From Owenia fusiformis (Eukaryota > Annelida > Polychaeta > Sabellida > Oweniidae): a DNA stretch of 64,000 bases. Location: contig CAIIXF020000003.1 in NCBI GenBank assembly GCA_903813345.2, forward strand, positions 981,621 to 1,045,620, in the 5' to 3' direction. Below the pieces are notes generated by a model. It ran no database searches, was not told the origin of the DNA, and saw nothing but the letters and a program-made list of their open reading frames with translations. The position numbers and the translations under genes are program-made. This document shows positions 45,870 to 56,949 of this stretch, piece after piece. Numbering within the stretch: position 1 is the stretch's first letter; every line of letters begins with the position of its first letter.

Positions 45870-45957
45870 CCTCCACCTCTTAATTTCCTCATTCCACCTC
45901 TCAGTTCCCTCACTTCACCTCTCAATTCCCTCACTTCACCTCTCAATTCCCTCATCA
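45870..45957. repeat. 21-base minisatellite
   Basis: About four imperfect copies of TTCACCTCTCAATTCCCTCAC, pyrimidine-rich on the plus strand. Confidence 0.85.
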
Positions 45958-46167
45958 ACCAGGGCTGGTGAGGGCAAGTGTGATTCATAACATGTGATAA
46001 TCTCCTCACAGCTGACCTCTCTCTGCCTTTGGACGGATAGCACCAAACCTAAAAGCTTGCTGGCAGTCTTGGACAACCTGAACTTCGAGACTGGATTTTA
46101 TCTATCCCACATCATTGAGACTGAATACTCTATCTTTTATAAGTACTGGTATCTACAATTATTTTTG

Positions 46168-47027
46168 ATGTTATGAGTATTGGCTATCAATTTTTCAATT
46201 TTTCTTCAACATGTATTGTTATGACTACAGTATGAATGAAATGTCCCTTGGTGTTCTGGTCCTGGATTGTGATATTGGTTCTCGGAGGGGATGTTAGACA
46301 TTGTTTCTTTTCACGTTAGATTATGGTTTTGGGATATATAGGGTCTACTTTTCTTATGACAGATTTACACTTACAGTTTGCTTTTCTTGTTTGGTTTCTT
46401 TAAAGTTTTAAGTCACCCTTCCCTTTGGCATTTGTGCTTATATATTCGAATGATTCACTAAAAGTATTCAAATCATTCAGAATCAAGCTCTGTCTTGTCA
46501 CAAAGGATTCTGAAATGTACTCCTTCCTGGTTTCAAACTGAAGTAGTATTTCATCTATGGTATTCTCTAGGTTCTGAAAAAGTTCAATTTTGGGCAAAAC
46601 GCTGCTTAAATGCCTTGAGTTGATAGGTATAAATTGCTTCCCATGTTTGGAGAATGAAGCCATGGGTTCTCTTGAAGGTCATCGCTGATGCCAGAGATGT
46701 CAATGTGGCAGCTTTTTATGTTTTCTGTGCAATGTCTTTCCAGCCAGCATCCCAAATGATTTTCAAAAGAATTGGTTGAAGGTTTTTCAAAATATGCCAA
46801 TCTCCCATCCAAGGTACAGGTTGTCCAACTGTCCCGCAATTTTGCGTATTTGTCAAGCATTTGCTGGAAAATTTGAAGTCACGCCAGTTTTTCTTGCGTG
46901 ACAGAGTATGGTAAGCAAATACGCATTTTACCTGATTATTGTCCAGCAAAAACATTCTTGCAGAACAAATTTTCAAAAATGATCGGTGAAACACAACGAA
47001 ACTGTACAACGAAAAAAACGAACGCAT
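46168..47027 (-). pseudogene. DUF6589-like protein relic (copy 2)
   Basis: Minus-strand translation from about 47027 reads, after an upstream basic stretch, GTVGQPVPWMGDWHILKNLQ then PILLKIIWDAGWKDIAQKT, a stop, MTFKRTHGFILQTWEAIYTY, and another stop. In the next frame there is an acidic helical tail (TIDEILLQFETRKEYISES). The blocks GDWHxLKNxQxxLLKxxxxAGxKDxA and FKRTHxFxLxxWEAxY are those I associate with the DUF6589 family, multi-copy in cnidarians, molluscs and echinoderms and of unknown, probably transposon-linked, function. The 3' part (46168-46445) is shared with 4563-4870. At least two stops and one frameshift make it a relic. Confidence 0.55.
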
Positions 47028-49280
47028 TTCGCAATTTTCACGCGAATACTGAGAATGTCACGCATTTAGCCTGAAATATTTCATACCTTGTTTAAGTTGC
47101 CATTTTGCTCAATAGTGGTGTGAAGGAAATTGAGATATCACATGTAGATGTATGAATGTCTCACTCACAGGTGTCTGTTTCTTTACTAATGTAAGTTCAA
47201 ACAATCTCAATTTTCATTCTTGTTATTTCAAGTGTTTCCATTTGCTGTTGTATATCAGTTATGGGATTTGCTTGCTTATTTTGGAGGACTGTGATGCTTG
47301 CCTCTTTTTCATTTATTTTGATTTTAGGTTCGTCAAGCTGCATTTTTAGTGACTCAATAAGATTGTGTGTGAATATAAAATACTGAGAAAGTATAACCTT
47401 GAAATAACACTTACTTGTTCAATATTCTCTGCAAAGAAGAAGTCTATCTGATAGCGGATAAGTCCCCATGGCATACAATGTATAATGTAATAAGACCTAC
47501 ATATCTTTCACATCATCTATCCCAACGCTGTCAATCTCTTATATAAGGTCTTCCTTCTCTGAATCTGAAATTAGCTAGCACAAATAACATTTCATTTTTT
47601 TAAAACCACAAACCTTGTGATATTTTCACACAAAACACAATTTATTGAGGCAAGAGTGTAACCCCTGAAATGTTGCGCACATTTTGAAGTCATCTGACAC
47701 AGTGTACCATGTGTCAAGTTATTCTATGTAAAAGTTGTTGCAAACTACTACAAAGGCTGAACCAAAGCAGAAATATACATTAGTTTATCATTTGCATGCA
47801 TTTCAATTCAAAAATAACCATTTAGAAACTTTTTAAAATAAAAGTAAAAGTCACTTATTAATTTCCAAGAAAAGATGCTTTTCCATATATATTCTGTCAT
47901 TATCACCTCCAATGAATTTTGAGACTGAATCGGATACTAAATTAAAAATCAAAATCATATTACAGAGTAAATAATCTTCTTGGCTGTATAAGTAATATAT
48001 GTCCACAAATTGTGTTTTGAGGCAAGGTTCAGTTCTTTTCTTAATAACAGATCTTAAAAATACTATACTTAAATACTTTTGGACAAAACAAGTTGCATCA
48101 TTTTCTCATATCAGCTTTTTCAATCAGAATATTATTGTACTTACTTTATCAGCCTCTTTATGATGAGTTTTTGTTCTGTCTTCAATTTTGAGAAAATCAT
48201 CATGTGGAACATTCTTGGCTGGTATGGAGTCACCTCCCCGATCTTCGAAAGAAACACTGTTCTTTGCAGTGTATAACATTGACCACATATACGCATCCAG
48301 TTTCTTTTTCGCCTACCTATAACAATATACATGCTATATACATGTTAATTACGAAGGTAAGCCAGTCATCTTCTTGGTCAAGGAGATCAAAAGGCAGCCA
48401 GGATCTTACACCCACAAAATCATCAAGTATAGACTTCTCCAATAAAACTGGGAATTCAGGTTCAGAAAAAATCAGAAATCATTGTTTATTGTGAAGACGT
48501 CTGTAAATCATCCATTTTTCTTTTTTTTGTCGTTACATTTGTTGTAAAGAACGATTCTCGGTTTGGAGAACAGTCTCCTGGGCTAATAATTTTTTTCATG
48601 AAAAATATAGAAATATTACCCAAATTAAACTATGAATATTCAAAAGAGGACATTTAAATCTACAAGATGTAAAAATAACAAATTCGTCTGGAGCAGGGAT
48701 AACGCTCAATTAGACCGATTCAATAGAATTCAAGTCTCATTTAGATTGATGAACTTTGTTCTCCAAACCGAGAATTGTCCTTTCGGATTACTAGCATACA
48801 ACATGAAAATATACAGTATATGACTCATTCATATTGAAAAAATATATCTGAGCTTGTCCACATTTTACCATATGGTGCCAGGTGTCATACGCATAAGTAA
48901 ACAGAAATGCATGTGAAGTGGAATCATAACTTTTATTTGTTCATTTTCGTGGATTTTCAACTTGAATAATATTCACTATTAAAATGGTGATTTTATGCCG
49001 ATCCTGGCACTTTGGTTACACCTTTCACAATCACCCAAATAGTTAAGCGTGATTTATTTTGTTTTATGTATTGTTTAATTCACTAAGATGATAAAATTGT
49101 CCAGGGGTCTCCAAATCTATTACATCCAAGAGTTCATTGAAAGTTTTTTATCAATTTTTTTTCTTTAATTTTTTTGAAAATCCTGCAAACATTAAGAATA
49201 AGAAAATGCGTACCTTAAGTATGTTTTGGAATTTTGGAAGGTATGATGTACCTAGAACCTCAGTAGGTATGAAATACATC
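47028..49280. other. Intergenic with one spaced inverted repeat
   Basis: ATTCTCGGTTTGGAGAAC near 48554 and its reverse complement near 48759 are 18-base arms about 190 bases apart, possibly a small non-autonomous element. No coding relic was recognised. Confidence 0.45.
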
Positions 49281-49418
49281 TGTTATGTACGGTTGGTTTT
49301 GGATACAGGGCTTATCCCGCGGGGAATATGTGTATCTCCCTAGGTCCCTGCGGTCCCTCGGGAGATACACATATTTCCCTTGGGAGAATCCCTAATCCAA
49401 AACCTTCCAGTACATAAC
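49281..49418. repeat. 138-base imperfect hairpin element
   Basis: Left arm TGTTATGTAC..GGTTTTGGAT...GGGAATATGTGTATCTCCC. The right arm is its near-complement, GGGAGATACACATATTTCCC...ATCCAAAACC..GTACATAAC. Arms are about 59 bases around a loop of about 20 bases centred near 49350 (TAGGTCCCTGCGGTCCCTC). The two arms pair almost fully apart from small bulges. A fold-back MITE or a transcribable long hairpin. Confidence 0.85.
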
Positions 49419-49440
49419 CCTTATTTATCAACGGTTTAAT

Positions 49441-49581
49441 GTTCCTCAACACACTGAGGTTAAAATTTGTATTGTTAAATCTGCATCCATATAATAATAA
49501 TAACAACATTCCTCATCACACTGAGGTTTAAATTTTTGACTGGTATCATAATAATAGTAACAATCCTCAACACACTGAGGT
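49441..49581. repeat. Three short hairpin repeats (CCTCAACACACTGAGG type)
   Basis: CCTCA-ACACAC-TGAGG or a one-base variant occurs three times about 55-70 bases apart. Each is followed by TTTAAA/TTTACA-like sequence and ATAATAATA runs. Confidence 0.75.
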
Positions 49582-49594
49582 TTACAATAACTAA

Positions 49595-49861
49595 CTAGAA
49601 TATATCCTCCATATTCATCTCTTCTTCCACAAATGCAAAACAGTCCACTGGGTTAGGTACAGTTGTTTTTGTTGGTGTGTTGACATATGTTATTTTTATA
49701 TCACGATTCGTATTTGTTGCTTCTTGAGTTGTTTCTTGCATTGTTGTCATCTTTGCTATTTTTTGTGCTGCTCTTCTCAGTCTTCTTTTAAGGTTCCTTG
49801 CTTCTCTTTTCTCCTTGGGTGTGTGGTACTTCTTGTTCCAGGGTACTCTTACTATTATCAA
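49595..49861 (-). CDS. Hypothetical small basic protein
   Basis: 88 codons, minus strand. A strongly basic helical segment (KEKREARNLKRRLRRAAQKI) is followed by a Thr/Asn-rich linker and an acidic tail ending EEEMNMEDIF. It could be an exon of a nucleic-acid-binding or bZIP-like protein, or the end of a transposon ORF. Nothing more specific can be said. Confidence 0.3.
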   Translation of the reverse strand: MIIVRVPWNKKYHTPKEKREARNLKRRLRRAAQKIAKMTTMQETTQEATNTNRDIKITYVNTPTKTTVPNPVDCFAFVEEEMNMEDIF

Positions 49862-50327
49862 TGTGTTATTTCTTTACGTGATGATGTAGACTATCAAAAC
49901 TATCAAATCGCTCATTACGTAAGAATTTTCTGCATACCTGAAAAAGAATCTCTTTCAATAACAAAAACATTAAATTTGAAATTTTTGTGGTATCTTGTTT
50001 AATATTCCTTGTTGTTTTCTGAAGTCATACTCATTTGAAATTTCATAAGTACCAGCTTTGAATCAAAGTTAACAAGTGTTCAATTACAAAATGACTTGGA
50101 ATGAAGTGTGTTTATTGTGAATACTGATAACTTTTTTACTCTCCTCTAACCTTCGTTGCTTCGTAGACTTCCTCTAAGGTCCTTTTTTCGGGGTTTTAAC
50201 AACCATCAAACTGTGTGTCATGTTTGCCAATGGTCTGCTTTACCATTCTGGACAGTCAAGCTAATTATGTGTGTGTGAATGTGTGTATGAATGATACCTC
50301 TAGTGTGTTGAGCATTAACATCTGTTC

Positions 50328-50440
50328 CCTCTAGTCAGGTCGGCTGATGAAACAACCTTTTTTGGGGTTGCCAAGATGGCCGAAGGGTCTAGAGCACCAG
50401 AACGAACTCAGCTAGGCGATGACGTCATAATATCATACCA
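50328..50440 (+). repeat. tRNA-derived SINE, copy C
   Basis: Plus-strand copy: leader CCCTCTAGTCAGGTCGGCTG, the AACAACC/GGGGTTG hairpin, A-box-like AAGATGGCCGAAGGGTC, then GCTAGGCGATGACGTCATAA. The B-box region is eroded. An A/T-rich AAATA microsatellite at about 50785-50820 might be the tail of the full insertion (inference). Confidence 0.6.
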
Positions 50441-50944
50441 CATATCAAACTTTTTGATATTGTGTCATAGAAAAGGTTACACTTAATTAAATAGTAATAT
50501 GATCAGGAGATTTACTATATGATATATCTTCTATCTTTACTGACTATATCTGACTATTATACACTTATCTCCATTTTGAGATGGTATCTATTCATACAGT
50601 ATTAGAGATAAAGAATGGGAGATATGCAGCCTATTCATGCTTCATCTCTTGTTACATGGTCAAAACCAAGAGATATAAATTGTAATATATTTTTATATTG
50701 TACAACTTTTGATTTTAGCACTGATATGCCCTTTCATATGTATCAAGTGCCAACACTGTTAATGTAATTACTAAATGAATATGATAATAAATAAATAAAA
50801 AATAAAATAAAATAAAAAATACTTTTGCATCAAAATTTCAATCAAGATTTACCCCTGATTTTAAAATAAGACTATGTGTGAATGCCGAGTTGAATTGAGG
50901 TTCCTGAAGCACTTGAATTTGTGTGTGGCCACCACATATCCCAC
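50441..50944. other. Possible SINE body and AAATA microsatellite
   Basis: No coding relic. Ends in the (AAATA/AAAATA)n tract. Confidence 0.4.
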
Positions 50945-51200
50945 ACCAGATTTTTTTGTCATTTGCCCCTAAATTTCTGATTGCAGTTTTTGTCACACAT
51001 ACACTATGTTATTGTACAAGGTCCTGTTCAACATTTTTGCCTTGTCCTCCCTTTGCACTGCCAAAGTTGACCTCTTTTACACACAAGGATATTTGTGATT
51101 TTTTGAATCAAGGTTCAAAAACTCCCAAAAGTAGCCCTAACATCATTTCATCATCAGCAAGTCATAAACTGGACAATATCATCGGATATCAACAGATTTT
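50945..51200 (-). pseudogene. Coding-like relic shared with 20805-20901, unknown family
   Basis: The minus strand reads VNFGSAKGGQGKNVEQDLVQ, a stop, then KTAIRNLGANDKKIWCGICG and a further open stretch. The segment around VEQDLVQ...KTAIRNL matches 20805-20901 in the same frame. A CxxC (WCGIC) is present. The conserved frame with different stops in the two copies indicates descent from a real, dispersed coding sequence. No family is recognised. Confidence 0.35.
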
Positions 51201-51210
51201 ACTCAAGTAA

Positions 51211-52618
51211 TGTTCGAATTCTGAGATCCTTTACTCAAGATATTGTCAGATATTTATAATATTACTTATCAATCTCATCGGGTCCGATGTCCGATAACAT
51301 TGGATCTTTAAGGACAGCGTCAATGTGAAGTTTTTGCTGTTCAAAGGAGCTATTTTGACCTTATGATTTGACACTTAAAATATTATGCATATGACATGCA
51401 TTTACCGGTCTAAGTATGTCTTATGTATGGCTCATTATCAATTAAAGCGAGTACAAATGAGAAAAACAAATCGAAAACCATCATACGTTTTACTTCTCTG
51501 TTAATTTCAACTAAAATTCTGGGCCAATTCCACCTGCTAGAACATCTTAGTAACGATTTTAACCATCCAATCATCCAATGGAATTGATAGTTAAATTGAT
51601 TGAATTGATAGGGGCCTAATATTACCTTTATTGTCCATTTTTTTTTTATAGGCGGGTAGGCTTCCCCCCCTAAAAATCTTGAAATGGCAGACCAATTCCC
51701 AAAACTTAATGATCACCCTGCATATCATTATCTAGCACATAATATACATGCAAGAAATTGAACAGCAATGTCAAAGTATGTGGTATGATGTTCTTTGTGG
51801 AAATCCAGAAGATCGATCTTCCAATTGTCTAACATGCCTATTCCATAGTTACAACTAACAGCATTGTATCTAACCTACACATTGTCAGAAAATAGCATGG
51901 AATTAATGAAATATCCATTTCATTTGAAATCAATGTTATACTTGTTCAATTGTAATATAATTAAGTAAAACAATAATTTAATAATAATGATTTTCAGAAT
52001 ATTCACTGTATTTTTACTATAACTATGAATAGGTTGAAAATCTTGTCTTGATTTAATTTATTTTCCATGTTCAATTTTCAACCTGATGCAGTTATTAATC
52101 AGTTATTCATTTTTTATACTTACAGTCCATTCATTACATGACCTAAGAATATGGTTGTACGATAAAATATGAACAAAATAGACTGACATTCTTTACAGTG
52201 CCTGATACTGTCATTCGCCTTTTCTTGGGACTTTCCATTGCCTCCTTCAAAGTGACATGTGGTCCTCTAAGATTACCGTTTTTCTAATTTCAATCTATGA
52301 TTCACCATATGCTTGTTGTATTTCTTTTAATGTATGTTTCCTACTTTTACCGAGAAGCAAACAAAACTGAAGAAAAAGTTCAAAATGAAAACTGAAAGTG
52401 AAAACCTGATTCATGTACATACCTTGATTTCACAATCAGGAATTTTCCTCCACACTACCTATTGTTCCTTTGTTTGTACGTTTGCTTTGAATGTTAATAA
52501 ATAAATGAGGAACATGTAGTTTTCACTTGTTTGTGTATTTATTGCACTAAACTTCTACACTTCGAAGCAAAAATAGAATCCAATATGGCGCATATTTTCC
52601 ATTACCATATTCACAATA
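51211..52618. other. AT-rich intergenic, no gene seen
   Basis: No coding relic, repeat or element end recognised. Confidence 0.4.
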
Positions 52619-52720
52619 GTCCGTAATTCTGATGTAAATATTGACAGACTAAAATCGAGCAAAAATTCACATTTGGTCCGTAATTCTAATGTAAAATGTT
52701 GGCAGACTAAAATCGAGTAA
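52619..52720. repeat. 58-base tandem duplication
   Basis: GTCCGTAATTCT...AGACTAAAATCGAG occurs at 52619 and again at 52677, imperfect. Confidence 0.8.
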
Positions 52721-52902
52721 AACATGTGTTTAAAACATTGTGTTTAAAAATGATTCAGATCTGGTTGAGGATTTCCGCCTTCTTCCAACCTATCTTCACG
52801 GTTTCTTTTGTAAGAGTCTCCACTGCCTTCACCATCCATGCCGCGTGTAATGGTTTGAGTTTAGAAAGTGATAGGTCTACATTAACCATTGACTGGTCCA
52901 TA

Positions 52903-53169
52903 TCAGGTTTCTCTTTCTTGAATCAAATGAACAATACATTGTAAATTATAACATTTATTACAATTTGGACAAAGTACAAATTCAACACCAGAGATAATAT
53001 GAAACAAAGAATGATTGGCCAAAGAAAGTTCCCATAAACATGGAGTGACAGGAAGAGAATTTTGAACTAAACATATTTGGCATGAATGTTTGTTTGAATT
53101 GCATCTTGCAGTTGATCTTGGCTGAATTTGTTTGAATGCCTGTGTCATCTTCTGGAGAGCTGATATCAC
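52903..53169 (-). CDS. Hypothetical Cys-rich protein fragment
   Basis: 88 codons, minus strand, with CQICLV, a later isolated Cys and His, and VLCPNCNKCYNLQC (C-x2-C-x2-C-x4-C). The Cys/His spacing suggests a zinc-binding fold but does not fit a standard RING or B-box by eye. A second open frame overlaps its 5' half. Probably an exon of a multi-copy gene or a transposon accessory protein. Confidence 0.3.
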   Translation of the reverse strand: MISALQKMTQAFKQIQPRSTARCNSNKHSCQICLVQNSLPVTPCLWELSLANHSLFHIISGVEFVLCPNCNKCYNLQCIVHLIQERET

Positions 53170-53689
53170 TCATCTGCCAAACATGAATAAAAGGTGTAGC
53201 AGCTCAGGACAGTCTCTGACACTGCTACGTACAGGGGAATGATGTACAGAAACTATTCACAAAGCTACCCCTGTACAAATGACGTTGTGGTAGCGTGAAA
53301 AGAACGGTTGGCGTAAATTCGAAAATTGGGATGAATGGAGCTGTGTTGTTTTAAGTGATTCAGTAAGGTGCTGCCCCCTTTAGAAAATAATATAAAGTAA
53401 AAGGATGTATGGAGAAATGAAACCAATAAATGTACTATCAAAAGCTTACTATGCAGTGCTGCCCCTTTAAATGGAGTTAAAAGCTAAAATTACTAATTGA
53501 ACAAATGGCTATGTGAAGGAATCAGGGGACCCAGTAAAATGTGAAGATGATTGAAATGGCTTTAATCTAAGGGGAGTTTTTTGTGGATTTAATCTTAACC
53601 AGCTCAATAACCACAAACTATAACACAACAAAATGAGTAGGTTCTTAAGATGATTGTTTAATTGTATATAAATCTTGTAGTGTACAAGA
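53170..53689. other. Intergenic, no gene seen
   Basis: AT-rich. A short inverted motif (TACAGGGG ... CCCCTGTAC) at about 53230-53275 is the only structure. Confidence 0.35.
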
Positions 53690-53955
53690 AGCTATTGAAA
53701 ATGGCGCCAGGGTATCATACTCCAAAATGAACCATTTCTTTTATTTCTTTTTAATGATACAATATAGTGACACAATCATATTTACATATGTTTTCAGCAT
53801 AGCTCTGAAGGTATTAATGATATCTTGATGTATTGGGTATTTTTAATATTTTTTATAAAAAATAATGTTGACATTTTTTGTCAGCTGTGACGGAGCAGTT
53901 TTAACTGTGAAGTACGTTAAGAATTTAAGATTCAAATTATATCTTTCAAAAGTAC
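53690..53955 (+). repeat. LTR fragment in inverted orientation
   Basis: About 265 bases that are the reverse complement of 54736-55015 with roughly 80-85% identity by eye. Shared blocks are TCAGCATARCTCTGAAGGTA, TTAATGATATC and CTGTGACGGAGCAG. Because the matching segment lies inside the probable gypsy LTR, this is best read as a piece of a second LTR of the same family in the opposite orientation. Confidence 0.6.
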
Positions 53956-54649
53956 CCTTAGAAGAGAGAACGTCACAAATCACTTTCCTAAATTATGACA
54001 AGTAGCCTCTGGGAGATCTGGGATAATGTAAATCTGAGATATAACTATGACCACTCTCAGCATTTATCGGAGGTTTGTACTGAAATCAACATGAATCAAC
54101 AATACGTTTTCGCCAAGACGTCTTGGAATGTCACGTGTAGTGTAAATAGGGCTAATATGAATTTATTCGAAATAGCGCACAGACATCCTGCATTCCGACA
54201 GATGTATAACCTTTTACCACATAATATTACTGTATATAAGATGATCCCAATACAAATTTAATTTGAAAAAATTATTTGAAATTCATCGTTTTGCACATAC
54301 TAAAATTATAAAAGTCTTGGTAAACGTGCTGCACTGTAAAACCTGTATCAATGAATATCTTTCTCTAGTGAACACCTTTTCTTATCAAAAATTCCTCTGA
54401 CCTCTGTATGAAATTGCCTCTATGGAGTGAACATCTACCAACTGGGAACACATTTGTTGGCTCCATACATGTATGTGTTCACTGTACTCATGTTTTACTG
54501 TAGTTGCATCAGATAGCCATAACTCTTATTCAAATAAAGAACAATCTTAAAATCAAATTTTGTATACTGAAATGAAGTTGACTATCATTTTCATGAGTTA
54601 CCATGCATAAGTTGAATTGTAGTACAAACTGAGAAAAGAAGCTTAAAGA
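53956..54649. other. Spacer between inverted LTR copies
   Basis: Holds an 88-codon plus-strand frame (53995-54261) with no recognisable domain and otherwise AT-rich DNA. Confidence 0.35.
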
Positions 54650-55363
54650 GTGGTCGTATATTCATCTCAGAATTTGAATTGTGTACTTTTATTACGTTTC
54701 ATTTTTCAGAATACTTTACGAAAGAGATTTGACACGCTCGCTCCTCTAACGCGTTGTAAAGAGATATATCATAAATCTAAATTCTTATCGTATTTCAGAT
54801 TTGACACTGCTCCGTCACAGCCGACAAAAAATTTCATTATTATTTTTTTATATAAAAAATAAAAATACCCAATACATCAGGATATCATTAATACCTTCAG
54901 AGTTATGCTGAAAACATACGTAAATATTATTGTGTCGGTATATTGTACCATTAAAAAGAAATTAAAGAAAGGGTACATATTAGAGCATGATACTCCGACG
55001 CCGTTTTCAATAGCTTTACTCTTAGCGTTGTTGGACTTCAAACAGAAGTTAAAGTTACCTGCAAATGATATATTCATTGCATGGAGTCAGTAATTCTCTT
55101 CAATATAGCAAAACATGTGAGTAAAAAAAATAAATTGTGTGGATTTCCTAGTGTTTCTATGCAAAATAGCACGCTCCGTCACAGCGGACAGATTTTTCGA
55201 TACAAGCCTGTGACAAAGCAGTGGGCAAAATCGCGCTACAGAGCGGAAGGAAAGTAGCGAACCGGGGGAAAGTTGGCATCGGAAATCCCATACAAGGTCT
55301 CTAACAGGAAGTTCTAATTAACCGGGAATTTCAAAAGTGAAAAAGCCAACCCGGGTCGCTACA
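54650..55363 (-). repeat. Probable 3' LTR of the Ty3/gypsy element
   Basis: On the minus strand, sequence starting TGTAGCGACCCGGGTTGG follows directly after a purine-rich tract and lies downstream of the pol region, as a 3' LTR should. Inside it GTGACGGAGC occurs twice, and an AATAAAAG polyadenylation-like signal lies near 54690. The far end is a guess; no matching 5' LTR is in the window. Confidence 0.5.
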
Positions 55364-55376
55364 TCCTCCCCTCTGA
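55364..55376 (-). promoter_or_regulatory. Polypurine tract (plus-strand primer site) of gypsy element
   Basis: The minus strand reads TCAGAGGGGAGGA immediately before TGTAGCGACC. A purine run abutting an LTR beginning TG is the expected plus-strand priming site of an LTR retrotransposon. Confidence 0.6.
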
Positions 55377-55963
55377 GAAAGGCCAATAATGAAAATGTAC
55401 AAAAGTAGGAAGAAAGCATTGCTGCAGCACACTGTTTCAAAGGGCATAAAATCACATAATCAGAAATTCCTGATTAAAAATCACAAGTTAGAAAATAATG
55501 GTAAGTAAATGCTTACTGGTATATACAAGACATTGCACTAACATGATTGCTTGAGTATTTACATACATACAGAGCCCTCTAAGTCAGTATGCTGCGCAAA
55601 GCTTACACTATTGTTTTACCCTCAATAGCAACCATCTGCTCAACCTGGACTGCATAACCCTCAAAAATAAATATAGCTAACTAAGTGAGGGCAGCCCAGG
55701 CTAATAACAGGTTGCTGTACAGAGTCAAATCTAAAGTTAATAAAAGTCACTTAAAATGTTAAATGTCACTAGTACTGGTAAAATACCAAATGTCTCTATC
55801 ACTGGAAGCCCGAGCCTAGAGGTTTGCATCCAGGAAATCATCTGGCATCTCCTCCACATGTATCTGAGGGTGATCAGTGGGGAGTTCCACCTGTAAAGGG
55901 GGTGGCGTCTCTCCCTGTGGGGTCTCTCCCTGTGGGGTCTCTTGTTGGGTGCTATCCTTAGCA

Positions 55964-56050
55964 GCCTGGGTGGCGCTATCGCTAGCTGCCTGGGTGGCGC
56001 TATCGCTAGCTGCCTGGGTGGCGCTATCGCTAGCTGCTTGGGTGGCGCTT
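55964..56050. repeat. 24-base tandem repeat in gypsy tail
   Basis: GCCTGGGTGGCGCTATCGCT(AGCT) repeats about 3.6 times. In one minus-strand frame it encodes SATQAASD repeats in frame with the acidic tail. Confidence 0.9.
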
Positions 56051-56299
56051 CCTGCAGCGGCCGCTGGTTACTCCTGGACAACTCGCCGGCCTGAAGAGCT
56101 GTCACCTTGGACTTGGGCCACCACTCTCAGAAGAGCCTGGCCTCGCCCCAATGGGGGTGATGTAACGCAACCCCGTCCAAACGCTGGTGGTGTAGGGAGA
56201 GTTGGGGCAGTTGTCGTGGCAACAGGAGCAGACTCCCTGGAAAGCCCCAGGCGATAATCCCGGGCTGCGAATGTTATTGAAGGCTCCCGACGGGAGGGC

Positions 56300-56395
56300 G
56301 CACTCCCAGTAGGCCGCACTCCCAGTAGGCCGCACTCCCAGTAGGCCGCACTCCCAGTAGGCCGCACTCCCAGTAGGCCGCACTCCCAGTAGGCC
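56300..56395. repeat. 16-base tandem repeat, six perfect copies
   Basis: GCACTCCCAGTAGGCC repeats exactly six times with no visible mismatch, implying recent expansion. Each unit shifts the reading frame by one. Confidence 0.95.
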
Positions 56396-56949
56396 GTGTC
56401 CTGCTGCGGCCCCGCTGTTGTTCAGGGGCGGCAGATGCGGTAGTGCATGATTTCTCGGAGGAACGGGAGGCCTCAGGGTGCCCTCTTGAGTGACTTCTTT
56501 GCGGGGCCTGCTGCTGGTCCCCTTCAGACCCAGCGGGAACGTATCTGGTCCTGGGCCTAGACCCGGCCCTAGTAGTCTATTCTTCAGCCCTCTGGGCGGC
56601 TGCCCACAAACAGGCGCGCTTGGAGTTGGCTGGTGGTGTGGCGGCCCTCTGAGATGGGCGCTCTTGGGCCCAAGTAACGCTCCTAGAAGGGGCGGCTGAT
56701 GCTTGTGGGGATGCTACGCGGTCACACCTAGATGTGGTGCGGAAAACTGAGGTCTGGCGCTCTTCCCTGGTTTTCGACTGCGCATTGCTGCTCCTCATGG
56801 TATTCGGAGTAGTGGGACTGCAACTCCACCCGAGAATGGAGAAGGGCCCCGCATGGTCTCATTGGCCACACCTCCTCACCACCCCGGTACCACTTCACAC
56901 GGGCCTTGCACTCCTGGAAGCAAAGAGAACAACTATACAGAGATGAAAA

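Larger units (their letters stand above)
55816..56940 (-). pseudogene. GC-rich 3' region of the gypsy element (disordered tail)
   Basis: After the pol stop at 56950 the minus strand stays coding-like but frame-broken. First comes a Cys/His stretch (ECKARVKWYRGG ... MRPCGALLHSRVELQ, then a His pair) following a CTTTGCTTCCAG acceptor-like site. Then comes an Arg/Ser/Ala/Pro-rich disordered segment (56577-56798 and onward). The end is an acidic tail, VELPTDHPQIHVEEMPDDFL, before a TAG at 55816. Two minisatellites (16 and 24 bases) lie inside; the 16-base one is not a multiple of three and scrambles the frame. GC content is much higher than in the surrounding DNA. It may be an extra ORF or an extended pol C-terminus. 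Confidence 0.4.

Noticed and set aside
50328-50360. CTGATGA followed by a hairpin in SINE copy C as a hammerhead ribozyme
   Set aside because: No GAAA after the stem, and the CTGATGA is not conserved in the other SINE copies.
56300-56395. CRISPR-like array or coding repeat
   Set aside because: Units are directly abutting without spacers, in a eukaryotic retroelement; a plain minisatellite.
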